NCBI GenBank assembly: GCA_017425725.1
Contig: JAFOXU010000132.1
Coordinates: 1-5,939 of the forward strand
Direction of reading: 5' to 3'
DNA: 5,939 bases
Source: Alphaproteobacteria bacterium
GTDB taxonomy: Bacteria; Pseudomonadota; Alphaproteobacteria; Rs-D84
Shown piece after piece: positions 1 to 5,939 of the stretch (its first letter is position 1; each line of letters opens with the position of its first letter). The notes under the pieces are model-generated. The model ran no database searches, was not told the DNA's origin, and worked only from the letters and a program-made list of their open reading frames with translations. The translations under genes and the position numbers were made by a program.

Positions 1-395
1 CCCCAGCACCATACTTCGTCGCCGGCATTGTATCCTGCTTCGTCATTTTGGCATACCAGTACAGTTTGAATAAATTTTGGTTTATCGTTGCCACCAATTA
101 AATATTCGATACCAGCAGAATTATTTCTGAATGCGATGGGTGCTGTTTCAATAACTTTAAATGGCGCAGGTGCATATTGTGCAATTGTTTCCTGCCAAAA
201 TTCTGAAGGTACTGTTTCGATGTCAAATTCTGATTTTTTACCTGAATTGCCACCGATAACTGTTCCGCCCAATGTTTCACCGTCATGCAGTCGAATTGTT
301 TTGTTGTCGGTGTCCATTGTTATTTCGCCAGGCAACCCGACAAAATTTTCATGCGCAGCAGATGTGCCACGTCTGATTTGTAAAACACGTGTCAT
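1..395 (-). CDS. Phage tail-fibre-like protein with Mtd_N-type N-terminal domain (partial, runs off left edge)
   Basis: Reading from ATG at 395 down to base 1 gives 131 codons with no stop, so this is the 5' part of a longer gene. AAAAAGGA lies 8 bases upstream of the ATG and supports this start. Residues 5-44 carry the pattern LQIRRGTSA, then PGEITMDTDNKTIRLHDG, then GG. This matches the N-terminal repeat-like domain shared by phage tail fibres and the Bordetella phage major tropism determinant (LQxRRGT...GEL.VDTD...LR.HDG...GG). Residues 111-131, with VCQND.AGYNAGDEVW, resemble a beta-rich segment often seen further along tail fibre or tail tip proteins. The expected role is receptor contact or a structural part of a phage or phage-derived tail; the receptor-binding C terminus is outside the window. 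No signal peptide or membrane helix is visible. Two terminators lie just upstream and I see no clear promoter between them and the start. The family call is fairly firm; the exact function is inference. Confidence 0.8.
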   Translation of the reverse strand, partial: MTRVLQIRRGTSAAHENFVGLPGEITMDTDNKTIRLHDGETLGGTVIGGNSGKKSEFDIETVPSEFWQETIAQYAPAPFKVIETAPIAFRNNSAGIEYLIGGNDKPKFIQTVLVCQNDEAGYNAGDEVWCW

Positions 396-423
396 GTAAA
401 AATCCTTTTTGTTTTAATTTAGC

Positions 424-457
424 TAAAAAAATCCCCACCACTAATATCGGGGTGGGG
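424..457 (-). terminator. Rho-independent terminator, second of a tandem pair
   Basis: On the minus strand the 7-bp stem CCCCACC (457-451) pairs with GGTGGGG (439-433) and is followed by ATTTTTTT (432-425). It has a T tract in this direction only. It lies between the 768-residue gene and the tail-like gene, about 30 bases before the latter's start codon. Confidence 0.7.
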
Positions 458-461
458 GGGT

Positions 462-499
462 AAAAACAAACGCCACCGGTATTGGTGACGCATGTTTTT
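462..499 (-). terminator. Rho-independent terminator after the 768-residue gene
   Basis: In minus-strand RNA the core stem CGUCACC (490-484) pairs fully with GGUGGCG (477-471) around a 6-base loop, including one G.U pair. Flanking A and T runs (499-493 and 470-462) extend the stem and supply the T tract TTTGTTTTT. On the plus strand the G.U becomes a C.A mismatch, so the minus direction is favoured, although the T-rich flanks could allow termination both ways. It starts about 25 bases after the stop codon at 525-527. Confidence 0.8.
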
Positions 500-524
500 A
501 TTATACCATAAATTAACCAAAAAA

Positions 525-2831
525 TCAAGCCGCAATGCTGTGTGATGCATTGTATCGTGCGATTATTCCTGCACGATCATTGGCAAAACGCTTTTCTGCG
601 TTTTTCTGGCTTAAGTTACGGAACCAGTTATACATCGGACCTGTCTTTGTGTTTCGACCTGTTTCCAGCATGTTCCAATATTTAATCAGTTCTTCCATTT
701 TATCTGTATGTGTTGTGTCCCAGTTTGCGAATTCTGCTTCTTGTTCTGGGATTCTTTGATTCAATTCATCGATAATCTGTTTCCCATTAACCAGATCATT
801 TAAATTCTTTTGATTCGTTTTCAGATTTGTACGATATGTCTGTATGTTCCCCCATTCGTTTTGAATGGTCGCCACGTGTGCATTCAGTCCGTTGCGTACC
901 ATAACGCCATGTGTTGGCATTGTTGGTACTGTGGCCTGTGCCAGACCATTTTCAACCTTTTCCAGCCAATTTTCTAATTCTGTGGCATCTGCTATATCTG
1001 GATGTGTGCCTCTTACGTAATGTGTCTGTAATGCAGATTTCAGTGCATTAACTGCAGTGGTAATATCGTTTATCTTTGTTTCGTTTGTACGGATACCTGT
1101 GGTAAAATCGGCCTCTGCACGGGCATATGAACGGCCAGCTTGCAGTGTAAGCAGATTTGTCTCTGTGGTTGCGTGCAATGCACGGTTGGCATTTAATTCG
1201 TTTTCTAGTGTCTTTTTGTTATCTGCAGTTCTTTTCAGGTGTTCGTTATGTGCCCCCGCTAAATTACCATGTTCATCAGAATAACTTTTTATCTTTGTCT
1301 TGCTTAAACTGTATGCGTTTTTGGCCATTGTTATACCGTATCCGATGCCCATAAATGCAAATTTAACAGTTCTGTCCAATGCCTTGGTAACAAATTGCAT
1401 AGTCTCATTTTTATTCCATGACAACTTGCTGTCGGAAAACAGTGAAAAGTCAGTATCTTTTATTGTGTCCATAATTTTACTGGTTGTGAAACCAAAGTGT
1501 AATACAGACAACATTTCCAGTGTGGTTTTTGCCTTGTCAATGGCGGACGGGTCGCTTTCACTTTCTTTAACCGCCTTGATCATAACTTCTTTGACCAATT
1601 CACGTAATTGCCCACCATGTTGCAATGCGCCAGCATATGTTTTTTTCATATTTTTGGCGTTTTTCAATTCGCCCATTGTCTTTTCAAACCATTCCAAATG
1701 TTTTATGGCCTTTAATTGATGTTTGGCGGTCAATTTTTCTTTTGTTTTTGACAGGGCTGTTAACACAGTGTCCAAATTATCTGTTTTTTTCAAATCATCT
1801 GGCAGGTTTTTGCAAATTAATTTCGCCTCGTCAGAAAAGTATAATGCGTCACCTTTTAATTTTGCATATTTTTCAAATAAATCTGAATATTTATCACCGC
1901 ACCATTCGGCTATTTTTTCTGTTATCGACAACTTTTCATATCGTTTTGGTTGAACATAATCTTCGCTGTTTGCATCGTTGTATTTTTGGTCGTTTAATGC
2001 CTTGTTTAATGGGCCTGTAATTTTGCCGCCATCATAACTGCCGAATGCCTTGCGTACTTTTTCATCAGAATGTATTTTTTTCAACATGCTGTCACATTCG
2101 GCTGCGAATGCTGCTAATTTGTCCGGTTGTACACTGTCGTCAATCCAATTTTCGTATCCTGTAAAATTTGGAACAGTCACACCGTGTTGTGCCTGTAATG
2201 GCATACGTTCACCATCTACGTAACTGACTGCGTTCATTACCCTGTCTCTGACATCAGTGTCTGTTTGGTATTTTTTATCTGTTATCGCATCCAATAAATT
2301 TTGATATGTAAAATCGTCACTTAATACAGGTGGATATGCACTTTTTAAACGACTTTCTAATACCGACTTGTGATTCAGTAACAGGGGATATAAATCATTT
2401 TCTATTTTATCCTTGCCCACTGCGGTAATTTTTGCCGGTTGAAATACTTTTGTTGTACCAAAATGTTTGTCCAAAAAATCTTTTGCATCACCGCTCAAGT
2501 CATCCCTAGACGATGCCATTCGTTGGAATGTAGAACGAAACGCCTTGTATAACTTTTCCCATTCTTCTGGGGTATGTGTGACATCACCAAGTCCTTCGGT
2601 TGCGTCGGTTGGAATTGGCACATCTTCCCGTTCATACAGACCGGTATTGGCATCTGTTGTGTATTCGCCAGCCCTATTTTTTTTCAGGTATTTTTTTGCC
2701 CATTCTTTTTGTTTGCTTGTTGCGTTACCCCCCTTGATATATTCACAGAACGTAACAAACTGCTCGTAACTCATTTCATTGAAGATCAAGCGTTGATAAT
2801 ACGTATTCAAAAAATCTTTCATACTTGCCAT
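525..2831 (-). CDS. Large hypothetical protein, 768 aa, mostly helical, unknown function
   Basis: I do not recognise this protein. Four in-frame starts cluster at 2840 (GTG), 2837, 2831 and 2822. The ATG at 2831 is chosen because AAAGGTG (2844-2838) sits 6 bases upstream of it and too close to the first two. The product is long, hydrophilic and rich in Lys, Asp, Glu and Asn, with no N-terminal signal peptide. The N-terminal part (about 1-110) has several aromatic residues. The middle (about 295-460) looks alpha-helical and charged. One short hydrophobic Gly-rich stretch (about 488-503, FAFMGIGYGITMA) is the only candidate for membrane contact. Residues about 528-603 and 652-717 have heptad-like spacing that suggests coiled coils. 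It has its own strong promoter and two terminators, so it is probably monocistronic. The tail-like gene lies next downstream on the same strand, so a virion structural or secreted/effector role is possible, but that is only context. Confidence 0.9.
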   Translation of the reverse strand: MASMKDFLNTYYQRLIFNEMSYEQFVTFCEYIKGGNATSKQKEWAKKYLKKNRAGEYTTDANTGLYEREDVPIPTDATEGLGDVTHTPEEWEKLYKAFRSTFQRMASSRDDLSGDAKDFLDKHFGTTKVFQPAKITAVGKDKIENDLYPLLLNHKSVLESRLKSAYPPVLSDDFTYQNLLDAITDKKYQTDTDVRDRVMNAVSYVDGERMPLQAQHGVTVPNFTGYENWIDDSVQPDKLAAFAAECDSMLKKIHSDEKVRKAFGSYDGGKITGPLNKALNDQKYNDANSEDYVQPKRYEKLSITEKIAEWCGDKYSDLFEKYAKLKGDALYFSDEAKLICKNLPDDLKKTDNLDTVLTALSKTKEKLTAKHQLKAIKHLEWFEKTMGELKNAKNMKKTYAGALQHGGQLRELVKEVMIKAVKESESDPSAIDKAKTTLEMLSVLHFGFTTSKIMDTIKDTDFSLFSDSKLSWNKNETMQFVTKALDRTVKFAFMGIGYGITMAKNAYSLSKTKIKSYSDEHGNLAGAHNEHLKRTADNKKTLENELNANRALHATTETNLLTLQAGRSYARAEADFTTGIRTNETKINDITTAVNALKSALQTHYVRGTHPDIADATELENWLEKVENGLAQATVPTMPTHGVMVRNGLNAHVATIQNEWGNIQTYRTNLKTNQKNLNDLVNGKQIIDELNQRIPEQEAEFANWDTTHTDKMEELIKYWNMLETGRNTKTGPMYNWFRNLSQKNAEKRFANDRAGIIARYNASHSIAA

Positions 2832-2859
2832 GTGCATCACCTTTGTTTCTATCTATACT

Positions 2860-2888
2860 ATTATAGTGCAAAAATGCCACAAAATCAA
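2860..2888 (-). promoter_or_regulatory. Sigma70-type promoter of the 768-residue gene
   Basis: On the minus strand, -35 TTGATT (2888-2883) and -10 TATAAT (2865-2860) are separated by exactly 17 bases. The predicted transcription start near 2853 gives a leader of about 22 bases before the ATG at 2831, with the Shine-Dalgarno site inside it. Confidence 0.8.
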
Positions 2889-2895
2889 TATTTCC

Positions 2896-2925
2896 TGTAT
2901 TTTTTTTGGAAAAAATATGTATAAT
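2896..2925 (+). promoter_or_regulatory. Probable promoter of the MFS transporter gene
   Basis: A perfect -10 hexamer TATAAT lies at 2920-2925, but the -35 region (around 2896-2902, TGTATTT) is a poor match. The predicted start near 2932 would put the Shine-Dalgarno site almost at the 5' end of the RNA. GGAAAA (2908-2913) and TTTTCC (2925-2930) form a dyad around the -10, which could be an operator; this is weak evidence. The promoter is back to back with that of the 768-residue gene. Confidence 0.45.
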
Positions 2926-2945
2926 TTTCCCCAAAGGAGAATTCT

Positions 2946-4109
2946 GTGACGCAATTATTGTTTTCTTTGTATGGTTTTGCATTTTTTAACAAGTTTTTAT
3001 TGCTGACACCGGTATATTCAATTTTTATGTTGGAAAATGGTGTGTCTGACTTTCTGTTATCAACAATGTTTATCGTGTCTGCGGTTGGGACGATAATTGC
3101 ACAAATGCCGATTGCGTTTATTACCAATCATGTTGGACAACGTGCATCCATGATTCTGGGGCAAATTTTAAAGATGATTGCAATATTGCTGTGGTTGGTA
3201 ATGCCTAATTATATCGGTTTTGTTACAGGTATGTTTTTATGGGGTGTTCAGGCAGGATTCCGCAGCGTTGCGTTCGAAGGATTGGTATATGATTCTGTAT
3301 ACGCCAACGGTATGGGCAAAGATTATACACGGATTTTGGGACGCAAATCGACATATGAATCAATTGGTGTTGCATTGTCTGCATTCGGATCATTGTTGAT
3401 GTTTATGGGATATGACTGGGTAACATGGGCATCTGTTGCTGCGATTTTGTTGTCTGTTATTTGCCTGTTGATGGTAAAATACACGCCGCCCCAGAATATT
3501 CGTGCTAAAAAGGTCAAATTTACAAAATTGTTTCGGACTGCGATGCGTATATGCCTGCAAACCCCATGTTTGATGACAACAATGTTGTTTGCACTGTTGG
3601 TCGGAAATATTCCGTATATGGATGATTTCTTAAGTCCGATTGGGCTACAAATTGGAATACCAACAGAATATATTGGTGGCGTATCATTGTTTTTGCTGGG
3701 GTGCGCCACATTGGGTCAGCGCTTTGCATATAAGTTCACCAAAATTTCAGACAGATTGATTTATGCGCTGGTTGCAGTTGTTGGATTGTGTTATATGGCA
3801 TTTGGTGCAGTGTACAGTGTTGGATTTTTGTGGTTAATGGGGGTTGGTTATATACTGTTTTATGGTATATATACATTGCTGTATTCTCGTTTACAGCACA
3901 TGATACCGTCACGTCATAGGTCTGTGGTGTTGTCATTGTATACCACGGTCAGTTACCTTATTTATATTGTCGTATGTGGCATTATTGGGCTGGGATCTAT
4001 GTTGGGCAGCTGGCGTTACAGTATTATTATCCTGGGGGCGATGATGTTGTTGTTATTCTTGTGGGGAAATCTGTTTTTGCAAAAACGTTGTGGTGTTTCT
4101 GATAGATAG
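2946..4109 (+). CDS. Major facilitator superfamily (MFS) transporter, 387 aa
   Basis: This is an inner-membrane secondary transporter; the substrate is unknown. The GTG start at 2946 is supported by the strong Shine-Dalgarno site AAAGGAGA (2933-2940). About 12 hydrophobic helices can be traced (roughly residues 4-20, 37-60, 67-85, 88-108, 137-154, 158-178, 208-226, 240-258, 270-288, 292-312, 327-350 and 356-378), with the basic central loop 179-205 dividing two halves of six. The loop between helices 2 and 3 (59-72, ITNHVGQRASMILG) occupies the place of MFS motif A, but Asn stands where the usual Asp is found. Residues 110-140 (FEGLVYDSV, then YTRILGRKSTYESIG) resemble the EALxYDxL...GR...E segment of one MFS branch annotated as sugar or drug exporters. 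The length is normal for the superfamily. The next gene follows after 57 bases with no terminator between, so the two may be co-transcribed. Transport direction and substrate cannot be read from the sequence. Confidence 0.92.
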   Translation: MTQLLFSLYGFAFFNKFLLLTPVYSIFMLENGVSDFLLSTMFIVSAVGTIIAQMPIAFITNHVGQRASMILGQILKMIAILLWLVMPNYIGFVTGMFLWGVQAGFRSVAFEGLVYDSVYANGMGKDYTRILGRKSTYESIGVALSAFGSLLMFMGYDWVTWASVAAILLSVICLLMVKYTPPQNIRAKKVKFTKLFRTAMRICLQTPCLMTTMLFALLVGNIPYMDDFLSPIGLQIGIPTEYIGGVSLFLLGCATLGQRFAYKFTKISDRLIYALVAVVGLCYMAFGAVYSVGFLWLMGVGYILFYGIYTLLYSRLQHMIPSRHRSVVLSLYTTVSYLIYIVVCGIIGLGSMLGSWRYSIIILGAMMLLLFLWGNLFLQKRCGVSDR

Positions 4110-4166
4110 TTGATATGTGAATATGTTCTTGTACATATTGCCGTAAAAATACTTTAAAATATCTGT

Positions 4167-4862
4167 ATGAAAATTAATTTTCGAGACGTTTTTTTAAAAT
4201 CTTTACCATATTTACTGTCAATCGCTGGTGGTATAATTCTTTATACCGGTGCGATTGATAACGCCCCAAATGACAATATTCGTGATTTGGTTATAAATGT
4301 ATCTGCGTCATTACTTTCTATACCGCTTGTGTTCTTGTTATATGATTACACAAACAGTCGTATAAACAGACAGATGAAACAACATATGGCAAACAGCCTA
4401 GGCGACAAATTAAACACTTTTATGATAGGTATGATTCTGTTGGTACGTGAAATGCTGTCCGTGCGTGCAAAGCCCACCACAGAAAATATAAATCGCATGC
4501 TGTCGTGGCGTGCGTCTGATATCTCACGCAGACTAAAGGTATCAAACAGTGCGCTGGATAAAATGCATCAATATCATAATGATTTAGATACATTACTGTT
4601 CCATAACAGTCAAACAGGTGTATTGTCGTATGAACAAGTTCAGATATTATCATCGTTGGCACGTGCAATGACACACTTTATTAACGAGCATAGATTCCAC
4701 AAGAATCATCATATTTCTGCCAAATATATGGAAACAATAACTATGAAAATACTAGATTGGCTGGATTCTGACAGTGTTTCTGCATTAAGTGTCAGTACAC
4801 ATTTATCCGGCATACCGGATGATCAGGAAAATAGCAAAAAACAAAAAAATGAAAAAAAATAG
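4167..4862 (+). CDS. Hypothetical membrane-anchored protein with two N-terminal helices, 231 aa
   Basis: I do not recognise this family. The N terminus has two hydrophobic helices (about 10-29 and 41-59) joined by a short loop, NAPNDNIRD. A basic stretch follows (TNSRINRQMKQH, about 62-73), so by the positive-inside rule both the N terminus and the remaining 170 residues should be cytoplasmic. That domain is hydrophilic and helix-rich, with His/Asn-rich segments (134-147, 172-183), and ends in a Lys-rich tail (KKQKNEKK, 224-231). The ATG at 4167 is the natural start because helix 1 begins at once, yet there is no Shine-Dalgarno site before it. TAAAAT at 4155-4160 is placed so that a transcript from it would begin about at the ATG, which suggests either a leaderless message or translation on the transporter's message. 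Membrane sensor, scaffold or helper of the adjacent transporter are all possible; none is shown. Confidence 0.8.
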   Translation: MKINFRDVFLKSLPYLLSIAGGIILYTGAIDNAPNDNIRDLVINVSASLLSIPLVFLLYDYTNSRINRQMKQHMANSLGDKLNTFMIGMILLVREMLSVRAKPTTENINRMLSWRASDISRRLKVSNSALDKMHQYHNDLDTLLFHNSQTGVLSYEQVQILSSLARAMTHFINEHRFHKNHHISAKYMETITMKILDWLDSDSVSALSVSTHLSGIPDDQENSKKQKNEKK

Positions 4863-4886
4863 TATTTTTTCTTGATTTTTGTTTTT
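4836..4886 (+). terminator. A/T-rich imperfect stem at the end of the 231-aa gene (possible terminator)
   Basis: AAAAACAAAAA within 4836-4849 can pair with TTTTTGTTTTT (4876-4886), and AAAAAA around 4852-4857 with TTTTTT (4865-4870), leaving a small internal loop. The stop codon TAG (4860-4862) lies in the apical loop. The stem has almost no G-C pairs, so it is a weak candidate for an intrinsic terminator. It ends in a T-rich tract. Confidence 0.35.
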
Positions 4887-4900
4887 AAATGTGTCAAAAT
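4872..4900 (+). promoter_or_regulatory. Probable promoter of tRNA-Lys
   Basis: TTGATT (4872-4877) and CAAAAT (4895-4900) are 17 bases apart. The -35 is good and the -10 matches the consensus at 4 of 6 positions. It would give a tRNA precursor with a 5' leader of roughly 48 bases. It overlaps the T-rich end of the preceding gene. Confidence 0.45.
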
Positions 4901-4954
4901 TTGCCCCGAACCACGGAAATAGAACGTAAGTTTTCCCTTTCCGGGTCCGGTTTT

Positions 4955-5030
4955 GGGGACATAGCTCAGTTGGTAGAGCAAATGACTTTTAATCATTGGG
5001 TCCAGGGTTCGAGTCCCTGTGTCCCCACCA
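4955..5030 (+). tRNA. tRNA-Lys (anticodon UUU)
   Basis: This is a complete 76-base cloverleaf. The acceptor stem is GGGGACA (4955-4961) with TGTCCCC (5020-5026), followed by discriminator A and an encoded CCA. The D arm is GCTC/GAGC around AGTTGGTA. The anticodon arm is AATGA/TCATT with loop CTTTTAA, so the anticodon is UUU, which reads Lys AAA and AAG. The T arm is CAGGG/CCCTG around TTCGAGT. The CCA end is genome-encoded. It stands alone with its own terminator. The 3' ends of tRNA genes are common targets of phage integrases, which matters here because a phage-type lysozyme follows, but no second copy of the tRNA end is found in the window. Confidence 0.97.
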
Positions 5031-5036
5031 GAAATT

Positions 5037-5067
5037 AACGACCGCCTTGCCGGTCGTTTTGTTTTTA

Positions 5068-5069
<2 letters not shown>
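5037..5069 (+). terminator. Rho-independent terminator of tRNA-Lys
   Basis: The 8-bp stem AACGACCG (5037-5044) pairs with CGGTCGTT (5051-5058) around loop CCTTGC and is followed by TTGTTTTTATT. It starts 7 bases after the tRNA CCA end. Confidence 0.9.
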
Positions 5070-5716
<647 letters not shown>

Positions 5717-5742
5717 TTTATCTGAATCAGTTGTTTCAGGTA

Positions 5743-5779
5743 TTGTTTGGCGGCATCAAATTTTGATGTCGCCAAACGA
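5743..5779 (+). other. Long near-perfect hairpin downstream of the lysozyme gene
   Basis: Arms 5743-5760 and 5762-5779 can pair over 18 positions. Two of these are G.U pairs in plus-strand RNA (they would be C.A mismatches in minus-strand RNA), so a plus-strand RNA structure is favoured. It lies 26 bases after the lysozyme stop and has no T tract directly after it. It may be a 3' RNA-stabilising or processing hairpin, a T-less terminator, or a DNA palindrome bound by a protein. Confidence 0.6.
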
Positions 5780-5845
5780 CATACGCAAAGTTTTTGCTAT
5801 GTATTTGCTATGGACGGCATTTATTTCTGGTGATTTTTATTGATT

Positions 5846-5875
5846 TTGACTGATTTTCGGGGTGGGGCATATATA
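5846..5875 (+). promoter_or_regulatory. Possible promoter near the right edge
   Basis: TTGACT (5846-5851, 5 of 6 to consensus) and TATATA (5870-5875, 4 of 6) are 18 bases apart. No gene that it would drive is inside the window. Confidence 0.35.
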
Positions 5876-5896
5876 AAGAAAAATATAACAATTCAA

Positions 5897-5913
5897 CGAC
5901 CGCTTGCTGGTCG
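5897..5913 (+). other. Stem-loop similar to the tRNA-Lys terminator
   Basis: CGACCG (5897-5902) pairs with TGGTCG (5908-5913), including one G.U, around CTTGC. The sequence is a variant of the stem-loop at 5037-5058, but it is followed only by ATTATTGTTGTC, a poor T tract. A TATAAT occurs at 5932-5937 without a good -35. It may be a weak terminator or a leader hairpin of the next unit. The stretch 5717-5939 holds no gene I can support. Confidence 0.4.
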
Positions 5914-5939
5914 ATTATTGTTGTCTATAAGTATAATAA

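Noticed and set aside
88..399. Plus-strand open frame of 103 codons opposite the tail-like gene
   Set aside because: The minus strand here reads a clear Mtd_N-type domain with a Shine-Dalgarno site. The plus-strand frame is its antisense shadow, with no recognisable content.
1057..2924. Several plus-strand open frames of 65-139 codons antisense to the 768-residue gene
   Set aside because: They are rich in Phe, Ser, Cys and Leu, as expected from the complement of a Lys/Glu/Asn-rich gene, and show no start signals or family resemblance.
3323..3936. Minus-strand open frames inside the transporter gene
   Set aside because: They are antisense shadows of the MFS gene, with no start signals and no family content.
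4955..5030. Attachment-site duplication of the tRNA-Lys 3' end
   Set aside because: The T arm and acceptor sequence do not recur elsewhere in this window, so no att repeat can be called.

Overview
The window looks like an AT-rich bacterial chromosome segment using the standard bacterial code: TGA and TAG both end genes, and tryptophan is TGG. Shine-Dalgarno sites are of the AAAGG(AG/TG) type, sigma70-like promoters are clear, and the tRNA gene encodes its own CCA end. My impression is a low-GC gut or host-associated proteobacterium, possibly an alphaproteobacterium. That is inference, because no taxonomic marker is present beyond one tRNA.

Layout, left to right. (1) 1-395, minus strand: 5' part of a phage-tail-like protein with an N-terminal domain resembling that of the major tropism determinant (Mtd_N type); it runs off the left edge. 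(2) 424-499: two tandem terminators reading on the minus strand. (3) 525-2831, minus strand: a 768-residue mostly helical protein of unknown function, with its own strong promoter and ribosome binding site. (4) 2841-2945: a compact divergent promoter region. (5) 2946-4109, plus strand: a 12-helix major facilitator superfamily transporter starting at GTG. (6) 4167-4862, plus strand: a 231-residue unknown protein with two N-terminal membrane helices and no visible Shine-Dalgarno site. (7) 4955-5030, plus strand: tRNA-Lys(UUU) with a terminator. (8) 5068-5716, plus strand: a near-consensus promoter, then two back-to-back terminator-like hairpins, then a phage-type GH24 lysozyme. (9) 5717-5939: no supportable gene, but a long perfect hairpin, a possible promoter and another terminator-like stem-loop.

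How it fits together. The tail-like protein and the endolysin are phage-derived in character, while the transporter and tRNA look like ordinary chromosomal genes. The window could therefore be a chromosomal stretch with scattered phage-derived genes or the edge of a degraded prophage. The tRNA-Lys gene is a possible integration target, but no duplicated tRNA end is visible here. The most interesting points are the endolysin leader, whose strong promoter fires straight into two terminators in the manner of an antitermination- or attenuation-controlled late gene, and the large orphan protein beside the tail-like gene. No complete new system can be demonstrated from this window alone.
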